Assembly: GCA_035456205.1 (NCBI GenBank) | Contig: DATIDQ010000018.1 | Coordinates: 1-6,431, forward strand | Origin: UBA7239 sp035456205 | GTDB lineage: Bacteria; Pseudomonadota; Gammaproteobacteria; Pseudomonadales; UBA7239 | Direction: 5' to 3' | DNA: 6,431 nucleotides | Shown: piece after piece, positions 1 through 6,431 of the stretch | How the letters are laid out: each line of letters starts with the position of its first letter | Numbering within the stretch: position 1 is the stretch's first letter | Translations under genes and position numbers: made by a program | Notes under the pieces: model-generated | What the model saw: the letters and a program-made list of their open reading frames with translations, nothing else | The model's database searches: none | Told to the model about the DNA's origin: nothing

Positions 1-185
1 CCGAATTAGTCATTTACAATTACAAAAGAATTCCGGCAACAGACTCACTGTTGATGGAAAATTGCAGTGTGGCCGTATACGAAGTGGACAGTATGCCACT
101 GGCACAGGCACTACTGGATCGCGGTGCGCATTTTATTGAAACTTTTGCCATAGGCGAAATGCTGGGAAACCATGTCACACGCTGA
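1..185 (+). CDS. Probable glycerophosphodiester phosphodiesterase, C-terminal 60 codons (5' partial)
   Basis: An open frame enters from the left edge (first whole codon at 3) and ends at TGA 183-185. The visible 60 residues include VAVYEVDSMPLAQALLDRGA followed by HFIETFAIGEML. This matches the last strand and helix of the GDPD TIM barrel, where the family has a pattern like 'V.vYtVnd...a..ll..Gvd.iiTd', here with ETFAIGEML in place of ITD.P. The enzyme family hydrolyses glycerophosphodiesters (deacylated phospholipid head groups) to sn-glycerol 3-phosphate plus an alcohol. The catalytic His/Glu residues lie in the missing N-terminal part, so activity cannot be judged here. The 3' end overlaps the start of the glpD-like gene by 14 nt, which fits co-translation of a producer and a consumer of G3P. 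The identification rests on a short segment and on the neighbour; another TIM-barrel enzyme is possible. Confidence 0.6.
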   Translation, partial: ELVIYNYKRIPATDSLLMENCSVAVYEVDSMPLAQALLDRGAHFIETFAIGEMLGNHVTR

Positions 186-1356
186 AGTAACCGACATTTT
201 TTACGATATTGTGATTATCGGTGGTGGCATTCACGGTGCGGGCGTTGCACAAGCCTGCTCTGCTGCCGGTTACGATTGTCTCTTGCTGGAAAAAAACGAT
301 GGGGGATGGGCCACCTCAAGCCGTTCCAGCAAATTACTGCATGGTGGCCTGCGCTACTTGCAAACTGGCCAGCTGAAACTGGTACGCGAATGCCTGCATG
401 AACGCGAGCGACTATTAAAAAATGCACCTGAGCTCGCCCATATCAACTGGTTTTACCTGCCGCTCTATAGCGATTCAAATTACCCACCATGGAAAATATT
501 TGCCGGCCTTTTACTGTATCGCCTGTTTACCGGCTTCGCCAATCCACATGGAAAATTCAGGATTGTGCCGCGTGACGAATGGGAAACACTGAGCAAACTC
601 TGCACAAAAAATCTCAGGGCTGTATTTGCTTATCAGGATGCACAAACTGATGACAAACTGTTGACGCAGGCTGTCAAGAACAGCGCTATCGAACTGGGCT
701 GTGATGCCTGGCAGCCTGCCGAAATGCTGGCTGCTGCAAAAAGCAAGACAGGCTGGCGCGTTGACGTCCACCAACACAATGCACTGCAAACCATTCATTG
801 CCAATTACTGATTAATACAGCAGGACCATGGGTTAACGATATTATCCAGCGCTGCGGACGCAGCCAGCAACTGCCTGTTGATCTTGTGCAAGGCGCTCAT
901 CTGATCCTGGAACAGCAGATCAGCAAAAAATGTTTCTATCTGGAAGCAAAAGACCATCGCGCCGTATTTGTGTTGCCCTGGTATGACAAGACATTGGTAG
1001 GCACCACAGAAACTACATTTCATGGAAATCCTGAAGACACTGCGCCTACCGAACTGGAAGTGCAATATTTACTGGATACTGTGCGGGAACATTTCCCGCA
1101 AGCAAATCTCACAATTCACTCGCAATTCAGCGGACTTCGCGTACTGCCCTCTTCCCAAAAACACGCATTCCTGCGCAGCCGTGATACACAATTTCTGGAG
1201 GATGACGGCTTGATATCGCTTTACGGAGGCAAACTCACCGCTTATCGCGCTACTGCAGAAAAATTACTGGAGCTGGTGCAAAAACGATTGGGGAAGAGAA
1301 AGGCAAAAGCGAATACACGCACCCTATCCTTGCATCATACAGGACGCGCTAGCTGA
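172..1356 (+). CDS. glpD: Aerobic glycerol-3-phosphate dehydrogenase (GlpD-like, FAD-dependent), short form without C-terminal domain
   Basis: The product (394 aa) should oxidise sn-glycerol 3-phosphate to dihydroxyacetone phosphate with FAD, passing electrons to quinone at the inner membrane. In order are the Rossmann motif IIGGGIHGAG (15-24) with the ribose-binding acid E40; the GlpD signature TSSRSSKLLHGGLRYL (48-63, R51 a likely phosphate contact); NTAGPWVN (215-222); VQGAHLIL (239-246); SGLRVLPSS (320-328); SRD (336-338); and YGGKLTAYR (351-359). K354 sits in the same motif as the catalytic-site lysine of E. coli GlpD. E. coli GlpD is about 500 aa. This protein stops about 35 residues after GGKLTAYR, at TRTLSLHHTG, which looks like the 'T..LPLPGG' linker before the C-terminal helical domain, so that domain is missing. 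ATG 172 lies inside the upstream phosphodiesterase gene, with a weak GGGA at 164-167. The 3' end overlaps the convergent kinase gene by 22 nt. The flavin domain is clear; the exact electron acceptor is inferred. Confidence 0.88.
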   Translation: MSHAEVTDIFYDIVIIGGGIHGAGVAQACSAAGYDCLLLEKNDGGWATSSRSSKLLHGGLRYLQTGQLKLVRECLHERERLLKNAPELAHINWFYLPLYSDSNYPPWKIFAGLLLYRLFTGFANPHGKFRIVPRDEWETLSKLCTKNLRAVFAYQDAQTDDKLLTQAVKNSAIELGCDAWQPAEMLAAAKSKTGWRVDVHQHNALQTIHCQLLINTAGPWVNDIIQRCGRSQQLPVDLVQGAHLILEQQISKKCFYLEAKDHRAVFVLPWYDKTLVGTTETTFHGNPEDTAPTELEVQYLLDTVREHFPQANLTIHSQFSGLRVLPSSQKHAFLRSRDTQFLEDDGLISLYGGKLTAYRATAEKLLELVQKRLGKRKAKANTRTLSLHHTGRAS

Positions 1357-2774
1357 TCCATTGCTGTTGACCACTGTGTATAGCGCTGTTTCAAGTGTAA
1401 ATTCACTTGCGGCATATAGTGGTGATATTTTTGCTGCCCAGCCGTTTTGGGCAATAATTGCATTGCTGCACCTCGTGCACAGGCCTCAACATCATCACTG
1501 CGCCACACAGGTTTTTCAGCAAGATCTGATATGCGCTGGCAAAAAATCCCCAGCGTTGACAATCCACCACTGACAATAATTTTTTTGCATGGCTGCACAA
1601 CCGCCAGACAATCCAGATTACGCTGCAACGCAAATACTATGGACTCCAGAACGGCCACAGCTTGTAATGCAGATGAAGAATCCATCGAGAAACAGGATTC
1701 TCCAGCTGGCAACCAGTCCGGAGAACCCGATGCTGTAATCCGGTTAATAAAATACGGCACCGATGCAGGTTCAGACACGGCTTGTCCAATTGCCAAATTC
1801 CAGTCTTCCGCAGAAAATACAAACCCAATTCTTTTCCATAACCAGTCCAGCGCCGTAGCTGCTGCATTGACTGTACCTTCTGCCACAATAATCGCACCAG
1901 AATTATTTTCTACCACGCACAGAGCCGAACACAAGAGCTTGTCTGGCACTAATGCTGGCTGTGTTTTCTGTTGAATAAACGCACCAGTACCAGCATTGAT
2001 AAAAACCGCATCACTGTTAAACATGTCACCGTGTGACATAGCAAAAAAACTCTGGTCACCACCCAGCAGCCGTAACGGCACATGACAATCACCAAGACGT
2101 ATCACACCGTAATTAGCTAATGATGGCTTGATCTCAGGCAATATTGCTGCAGGAATACCAAATAAATCCAGCAATGCTGTTGACCAACTTGTTGCTGCAA
2201 TATCTGTGAGCATTGTGCGTGAAGCAATTACTGCATCTACTACCGGTTCACTGACTCCGGTTAATTGCTGATGAAGAAAACTGGCCAGCGGCGCAATACA
2301 CAGGGAACGTTTCTCTGCTGCACTGTTTACTGCTGGTAGATGATCCAGCAACCAGCGTATCTTGCTGGCGCCGTAATGCGCATTAGGATAAAGGCCTGTA
2401 CTTTGACGAATGCTGTCACGATTGTCCGTCAGGATTTTCTCAAGCCATTCGCTATTGCGTGTATCCTGCCAACTCAAAACCGGTGAAAGTATTGTATGGG
2501 ATAGCTTATCCCAAGCTACAAGACTGGAGCGTTGCACTATGAGCGCTGCCGATTGCACGTCACTGCAACGCCTACCCAATTGATCTGCCACTTGCAAAAG
2601 AACGCTCTGCAGCGACGCTACCAGCTCCACAGCATCCTGTTCTATCCATCCAGCTTGTTTGATAACCGTATTGACCGGAATACTGGCTTGCGCGACTAGC
2701 GCACCATTCTCATCAAACACCATTGCACGCGTGCTGTGCCCTCCCTGATCCAGCACCAGCGCCAGTGGTGACAT
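1335..2774 (-). CDS. FGGY-family carbohydrate kinase, glycerol-kinase-like, substrate uncertain
   Basis: The product is 479 aa from ATG 2774-2772, close to the ~500 aa of glycerol kinase. It is a cytoplasmic ATP-dependent kinase of the two-domain FGGY fold. Visible motifs are LDQGGHSTRAMVFD (8-21, phosphate loop 1), QRSSLVAWD (81-89), LSWQDTR (100-106), GASKIRWLLD (135-144), DAVIASRTML (180-189), GGDQ with the catalytic base D240, NAGTGAF (260-266), AEGTVNAAATALDWL (298-312) and IIVSGGLSTLG (399-409, adenine region). Compared from memory with E. coli GlpK, the contacts R83, W103, D245 and F270 are kept (R82, W102, D240, F266). E84 is replaced by S83, and Y135 by H133. Phosphorylation of glycerol is favoured by the facing phosphodiesterase and glpD genes, but another polyol or sugar is possible. 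The gene follows the protease with one base between TGA and ATG. A TTG at 2804 would add 10 residues inside the protease gene; the ATG is preferred because FGGY proteins start just before the LDQG motif. Confidence 0.8.
   Translation of the reverse strand: MSPLALVLDQGGHSTRAMVFDENGALVAQASIPVNTVIKQAGWIEQDAVELVASLQSVLLQVADQLGRRCSDVQSAALIVQRSSLVAWDKLSHTILSPVLSWQDTRNSEWLEKILTDNRDSIRQSTGLYPNAHYGASKIRWLLDHLPAVNSAAEKRSLCIAPLASFLHQQLTGVSEPVVDAVIASRTMLTDIAATSWSTALLDLFGIPAAILPEIKPSLANYGVIRLGDCHVPLRLLGGDQSFFAMSHGDMFNSDAVFINAGTGAFIQQKTQPALVPDKLLCSALCVVENNSGAIIVAEGTVNAAATALDWLWKRIGFVFSAEDWNLAIGQAVSEPASVPYFINRITASGSPDWLPAGESCFSMDSSSALQAVAVLESIVFALQRNLDCLAVVQPCKKIIVSGGLSTLGIFCQRISDLAEKPVWRSDDVEACARGAAMQLLPKTAGQQKYHHYMPQVNLHLKQRYTQWSTAMDQLARPV
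1392..1453. repeat. Two short inverted repeats just past the glpD stop, inside the kinase 3' end
   Basis: CAAGTG (1392-1397) and CACTTG (1404-1409) form a perfect 6-bp stem with a 6-nt loop. TGCCCA (1435-1440) and TGGGCA (1448-1453) form another with a 7-nt loop. They lie 36 and 79 nt past the glpD stop, in kinase coding sequence. Neither is followed by a T-run on the + strand, nor on the - strand where A-rich sequence follows. They could be chance pairs in coding DNA, or weak structures in a glpD read-through transcript. Confidence 0.25.
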
Positions 2775-2778
2775 ATCA
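2772..2778 (-). other. Protease stop / kinase start junction (TGATATG)
   Basis: Read on the - strand the sequence is CGC TGA T ATG. The protease stop and the kinase start are one base apart. There is no good Shine-Dalgarno site just upstream of this ATG (the nearest GAGG is 18 nt away), so kinase translation probably depends on ribosomes finishing the protease gene. The alternative TTG start at 2804-2802 has AAGGA about 11 nt upstream, which is a possible but weaker choice. Confidence 0.6.
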
Positions 2779-4236
2779 GCGAGCAGCTTGTGCCTCTGCT
2801 GCAATAGGCTTGGCTTCCTTCAATCCATAGCGTTCCATAATGGATGGGGTGCGCTCTGCCAATGCTTTACGTGAAAAAGTAATCTGTGAATTGTGTGGCG
2901 CAAATCCCAACACCACATAATCGCCACCGGATTTATTCATTTGCTCGCGAACCTGCTTAAGATTGGATACAGGTGCATTGTTAACCGTTTTTATCACACC
3001 AAAACGTGTCTGTTCGTAACCAAGATTAATTTCATCCGGCAGCACAGTTACCACCATCAACAAGCGGTCTGTTTCTGCACTGCCAGTACGGCGATATTCA
3101 TAGCGTTGCAGGTCAATAGATGGTGGGACAAACTTCCAGCCACGCATGATGTCTTCATTGACCTCAACTACCACCAACCCGCCAATGACTTCATAATCCG
3201 GAATCAGATTGGATTGATGTCCCGGCACAATACGGGAATCTTTCAGCGTGTAACTAAGCAAATAATTGATATCTATTTTTTTACCATCACGAATAATGGT
3301 CAGCGGCAAATGTTCGCCAACCTGACGGCGTGCAATAAGGATATTACTGTCGATACGATCAGCAGTGGCAAAACGCACTGTGCCGTCGTTACCCACTAAC
3401 TGACCGTCCATTGCCACTACGACGTCACCTACTTTCAATACCCCTTTTTCTTCTTCAAAACCAGACAGACTGGTAATCAAAACGCCGCCATCTTTTTCAT
3501 CAAGCCCATAGCGCTGACGTAATTGCGGATTTTCAATAGGCTGGGTAACAAAAGCAATTTCTGGCACGCCGTTAACTTTGCCATCTTCAATATCTTTCAG
3601 AAATGATTCAATAACCGGCGGTGGAATAATGTAGCCAATATTGTCTGCACCACCTATACCCTGAAAATTCAGGCCCGCAAGACGGCCATTGACGATAGCA
3701 GGACCACCACTGGCACCGGGATTAATTGCCGCATCAATCTGACACACAAGGTTGGGATAACCAGAAAATGCGTAATAATCGTAATCAATACGCGACACAA
3801 TACCGCGTGTAATGGCAAGCTGCGTGCCGCCAACGGGAAAACCGTAGGTGGTCACTTCATCGCCTAATAACGGCAACGCACCCAGATCCAGCACTTCTGT
3901 ATCTTTAAAGAAATCCGGGTCTGCAACTTTAATGATTGCCAGATCTCGCTCGTCTGAAATAAAAGCGACATCAGCATGATATTTTTTATCAGAACCTACT
4001 TTTCGCACTTGTAGTTGCAAGCTGTTATCAATGACATGTGCATTGGTCAGTATCCGGTTCCCGGCAATGATGACACCAGTACCATAACTGGAGGTGATGT
4101 TGCCATTTTGCCAGGGGTACTGAAAATTGACTTCGCGGCTTTGATTAAAAACCTGCACCACTGCGTGCCGGATATCAACATCAGCTTGCGCCACATTGAT
4201 TACGAATACACTGACAAGCAGTACCAACCAACGCAT
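2776..4236 (-). CDS. Secreted Deg/HtrA-like trypsin-fold serine protease with PDZ domain (S1C, Deg9-like architecture)
   Basis: The product is 486 aa from ATG 4236. A signal peptide (residues 1-18, hydrophobic WLVLLVSVFVINV, cleavage after AQA) predicts periplasmic export. The chymotrypsin-fold domain (about 25-215) has a complete triad: H67 in LTNAHV, D98 in ERDLAIIKV and S176 in NPGASGGP. YGFPVGGTQLAITRGIVSRI (131-150) precedes the serine loop, and NIGYIIPPPVIESFL (199-213) closes the domain. A PDZ domain follows at about 225-325 (GVLITSLSGF, LKVGDVVVAMDGQLVGNDGTV). A second, divergent PDZ-like C-terminal region runs from about 345 to 455. The order and several signatures resemble plant Deg9-type Do-like proteases more than E. 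coli DegP or DegS. The likely role is protein quality control or regulated cleavage in the envelope; no substrate can be named. The gene starts 17 nt after smc and ends one base before the kinase, so all three are probably co-transcribed. Confidence 0.88.
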   Translation of the reverse strand: MRWLVLLVSVFVINVAQADVDIRHAVVQVFNQSREVNFQYPWQNGNITSSYGTGVIIAGNRILTNAHVIDNSLQLQVRKVGSDKKYHADVAFISDERDLAIIKVADPDFFKDTEVLDLGALPLLGDEVTTYGFPVGGTQLAITRGIVSRIDYDYYAFSGYPNLVCQIDAAINPGASGGPAIVNGRLAGLNFQGIGGADNIGYIIPPPVIESFLKDIEDGKVNGVPEIAFVTQPIENPQLRQRYGLDEKDGGVLITSLSGFEEEKGVLKVGDVVVAMDGQLVGNDGTVRFATADRIDSNILIARRQVGEHLPLTIIRDGKKIDINYLLSYTLKDSRIVPGHQSNLIPDYEVIGGLVVVEVNEDIMRGWKFVPPSIDLQRYEYRRTGSAETDRLLMVVTVLPDEINLGYEQTRFGVIKTVNNAPVSNLKQVREQMNKSGGDYVVLGFAPHNSQITFSRKALAERTPSIMERYGLKEAKPIAAEAQAAR

Positions 4237-4243
4237 ACACATA

Positions 4244-4247
4244 CCTC
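4244..4247 (-). promoter_or_regulatory. Shine-Dalgarno site (GAGG) that decides the protease start
   Basis: The - strand reads TAATAATTCGAGGTATGTGT then ATG. GAGG lies 7 nt before the ATG at 4236-4234 but only 1 nt before the ATG at 4242-4240. The downstream ATG therefore fits ribosome binding better and gives a compact signal peptide starting MRWLVLL. The upstream ATG would add just Met-Cys. Confidence 0.7.
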
Positions 4248-4253
4248 GAATTA

Positions 4254-6431
4254 TTAAACTGCTGCCAACTCCACAGCTTCATTGACATCTACCGACACCA
4301 GTCTTGATGTGCCCGGTTCATGCATAGTGACACCCATCAATTGATTGGCAGCTTCCATCGTAACTTTGTTGTGCGTAATAAAAATAAACTGCACTTTCTC
4401 ACTCATCTCCACCACCATCTTCGAATAGCGTCCGACGTTGGCGTCATCCAGTGGCGCATCAACCTCGTCGAGAATACAGAATGGCGCTGGATTCAGGCGG
4501 AAAATCGAGAAAACCAATGCAATCGCTGTCATGGCTTTCTCACCACCCGACAAGAGATGGATCGTGCTGTTACGTTTACCGGGTGGACGCGCCATGATAG
4601 AAACACCGGTGTCCAGCAAGTCTTCACCGGTGAGTTCCAGATAAGCGTGGCCACCGCCGAATACTTTCGGGAACAATTCCTGGAATCCACTGTTGATACT
4701 GTCGAAGGTTTCCTTGAAGCGTGTACGGGTTTCACGATCGATTTTGCGAATAGCATTTTCCAGTGTCTGTAACGCTTCTTCCAGATCACTATTCTGCGCA
4801 TCGAGATAGGTTTTACGTTCGGATTGCGCTTTGTACTCATCAATAGCAGCAAGGTTGAGCGGGCCAAGACGCGCAATGCGCACAGATACTTGTTCCAGAT
4901 CTGCTACCCAGCGATCTTCACTGATATCTTCTGGCAACTCTTGCAACAACTGCTCACGGTCGTATTCTGTTTCATTCAATTGCTCATCCAGTGTCTTGCG
5001 ACGGATCTGGGCTTCTTGTGCCGCCAGTCGTTCATGCTCCAGACGTGAACGTGCTGCTTGCGTGTTGCGATCAGCTGTCGAACGGCGCTGTTCAACCTCA
5101 CGCAAATCATGTTCGACCTCATCACGCACAATGCGTGCATTTTTAAATTCTTCTTCTACATGCAAGCGTTGCTGTAATTTTTCTTCCAACTGCAAACGCA
5201 ACTCATCCAGCGGATCATCACTGTGTTCCAGACTATCCTGCAACTGCGCACGCCGCTCATTCAGTGCGGCTACTTGCTGACGCAAGCGCTCGATGGACTG
5301 CGTCATTGCATCAACTTGTGTACGCAGGGATTGCTCACGCATCGCCAATTCGTGCGCACGATTGCGCTGATGCTGCGTTTTCTGGCGCGCATCGTCCAGT
5401 GCCTGTCGATTGCGATCACGCACATTCAACAGATTTTCGCGCTGCTGTGTATCGCGCTCCATGCCTTCAATGGCTTCTTCCAGAATGGCACGCGCTTCGG
5501 CCTGCCCTTCTTTCTCCAGCGACAGCTGTTCGTGAATTTCACCAATTTCATGCACCAGCACTTCACGCCGCGCAAGCATCTGCTCAACACGCGCTTCACG
5601 AGCGGACAACTGCGCACGCGTTTCACTGTGTTTACGCGTCAGATCAGCTAACTCACGCCGCGCTGTTTCTTGCACAGCTTCACTTTCTGCCAACTGTGCG
5701 CGAGAGCTTTGTAATTTATTATCCAGATCAGCAACACGATTTTCAGTTTCTTCCAGTTGCTGCTCTAACTGCTCCAGTTCCTGTTTGCGCGCCAGCACAC
5801 CGCTGTTGACGTCAGCATCCCGTGCCACACGCAGCCAGTTTGCCCCCAACCAGATACCTTCGCGCGTGATAACCGATTCGCCCGCTGCAAGTTGGGTACG
5901 CATGGCAAGCGCCGTATCCAGCGAGTCTGCGCAATACACGCCAGTCAGCAGCGTTCTGGCTTCATCAGCACCAGAGATTTGTTCAGCAAGCGGATTCGCT
6001 TTTGTTGCTGATGCCATTACCGTAGCTGATGTGATCAATGCCAGCGTACCTTTTTGCAAGGCATTCGCATTTTTTGCCAGCGTATCAATATGATCTACGC
6101 AGACAGCTTGCAAGTAACTTCCCAACACGGTTTCGACGGCTGTTTCCCAACCACCATTAACCCGCAATTTTTCAGCAAGGCGTTTGTTGCTGCCGAGTTG
6201 TTGTGCAGCAAGCCACTCGTTGATTTCTGCATTCTGGTTGCCCAGCGCCGCCTGCTGCAAGGCTTGCAATGAAGCCTGGCGACCACTCAAGGTTTGCAAT
6301 TGCAGGCGCGATTCATCCAACCCCTGCAACAATTGTGCATTTTCGTCACGCAATGTACTGATGCGTTCTATTACACCTTCATGCTGCGATTGTTTGTCTT
6401 CGCTCTGTGCATCCAGTTCAGCCAGCTGCTC
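4254..6431 (-). CDS. smc: Chromosome segregation ATPase SMC, hinge to C-terminal head (5' partial)
   Basis: The frame is open from the right edge to TAA 4256-4254 (a second in-frame TAA follows), giving the last 725 residues of a protein normally near 1,150-1,200 aa. SMC dimers with ScpA/ScpB load at origin-proximal sites and organise and resolve replicated chromosomes. In order are the end of the N-terminal coiled coil (1-70); the hinge (about 75-205, with NGGWETAVETVLGSYLQAVC and GESVITREGIWLG); a long Glu/Gln/Arg/Leu-rich returning coiled coil (about 210-515); and the C-terminal ATPase head (about 522-725). The head starts at LGPLNLAAIDEY and has the ABC signature LLSGGEKAMTA (626 onward), Walker B and D-loop FCILDEVDAPLDDANVGRY (about 651-669), and the H-loop ITHNK (660-664 region plus about 25). 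The Walker A half lies outside the window. There is no sign of a frameshift. Presence of SMC rather than MukB argues against an enterobacterium. The gene order downstream (protease, kinase) is not the zipA-ligA seen after smc in Pseudomonas. Confidence 0.96.
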   Translation of the reverse strand, partial: EQLAELDAQSEDKQSQHEGVIERISTLRDENAQLLQGLDESRLQLQTLSGRQASLQALQQAALGNQNAEINEWLAAQQLGSNKRLAEKLRVNGGWETAVETVLGSYLQAVCVDHIDTLAKNANALQKGTLALITSATVMASATKANPLAEQISGADEARTLLTGVYCADSLDTALAMRTQLAAGESVITREGIWLGANWLRVARDADVNSGVLARKQELEQLEQQLEETENRVADLDNKLQSSRAQLAESEAVQETARRELADLTRKHSETRAQLSAREARVEQMLARREVLVHEIGEIHEQLSLEKEGQAEARAILEEAIEGMERDTQQRENLLNVRDRNRQALDDARQKTQHQRNRAHELAMREQSLRTQVDAMTQSIERLRQQVAALNERRAQLQDSLEHSDDPLDELRLQLEEKLQQRLHVEEEFKNARIVRDEVEHDLREVEQRRSTADRNTQAARSRLEHERLAAQEAQIRRKTLDEQLNETEYDREQLLQELPEDISEDRWVADLEQVSVRIARLGPLNLAAIDEYKAQSERKTYLDAQNSDLEEALQTLENAIRKIDRETRTRFKETFDSINSGFQELFPKVFGGGHAYLELTGEDLLDTGVSIMARPPGKRNSTIHLLSGGEKAMTAIALVFSIFRLNPAPFCILDEVDAPLDDANVGRYSKMVVEMSEKVQFIFITHNKVTMEAANQLMGVTMHEPGTSRLVSVDVNEAVELAAV

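Noticed and set aside
1392..1453. Possible terminator hairpins after glpD
   Set aside because: The stems are only 6 bp and lack a following T-run on either strand, so they do not meet the pattern of an intrinsic terminator.
1447..1974. 175-codon open frame on + strand opposite the kinase
   Set aside because: It has no recognisable domain, lies wholly antisense to a clearly conserved kinase, and has the low-complexity composition expected of a shadow frame.
2775..2804. Longer kinase start at TTG 2804
   Set aside because: It would add ten residues not expected before the LDQG motif and would overlap the protease by 29 nt. The ATG at 2774 next to the protease stop is simpler, though an AAGGA upstream of the TTG keeps the alternative open.
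4900..5780. Repeat-like appearance of the SMC arm region
   Set aside because: The recurring CTG/CAG-type and GCGC-containing words follow from heptad-rich coiled-coil codons; no exact tandem or dispersed repeat was seen.
5264..5809. 181-codon open frame on + strand opposite the SMC coiled coil
   Set aside because: It is rich in Ala/His/Arg, as expected from the reverse complement of Glu/Gln/Arg/Leu coiled-coil codons. It has no motif and no ribosome site.
4254..6353. SMC start at TTG 6353
   Set aside because: The frame stays open and coiled-coil-like from 6353 to the right edge, so this is an internal Leu codon and the gene continues beyond the window.

Overview
The window looks like a piece of a gammaproteobacterial chromosome of moderate GC. 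The main reason is a full-type SMC protein with a gammaproteobacterial hinge and head; Enterobacteria use MukB instead. It also carries a GlpD-type oxidase and densely packed genes. Placement below class (for example Cellvibrionales-like) is a guess. No phage, IS, tRNA, rRNA, CRISPR or plasmid feature was seen, and no stretch above 20 bases is free of coding.

Layout. Two short gene clusters run toward each other. On the + strand from the left edge are the last 60 codons of a probable glycerophosphodiester phosphodiesterase (to 185). It overlaps by 14 nt a glpD-like glycerol-3-phosphate oxidase (172-1356). On the - strand, reading from the right edge leftward, are the C-terminal 725 residues of smc (6431-4254), then a secreted Deg/HtrA-like serine protease (4236-2776), then an FGGY-family kinase (2774-1335). 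The smc-to-protease gap is 17 nt. The protease-to-kinase gap is one base (TGA-T-ATG). The kinase and glpD meet tail to tail and share their last 22 bp.

How the genes fit together. The left half reads as a glycerol 3-phosphate (G3P) module. The phosphodiesterase would release G3P from glycerophosphodiesters, GlpD would oxidise G3P to dihydroxyacetone phosphate, and the kinase might make G3P from glycerol. The kinase differs from E. coli GlpK at two glycerol contacts, so its substrate is open. The smc and protease genes belong to chromosome segregation and envelope proteolysis. Their link to the kinase is one of transcription rather than an obvious pathway.

I found no convincing undescribed system. 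The points most worth a second look are the GlpD protein that stops where the C-terminal helical domain normally begins, the altered substrate pocket of the kinase, the protease whose architecture resembles eukaryotic/plant Deg9, and the replacement of the usual smc-zipA-ligA order.
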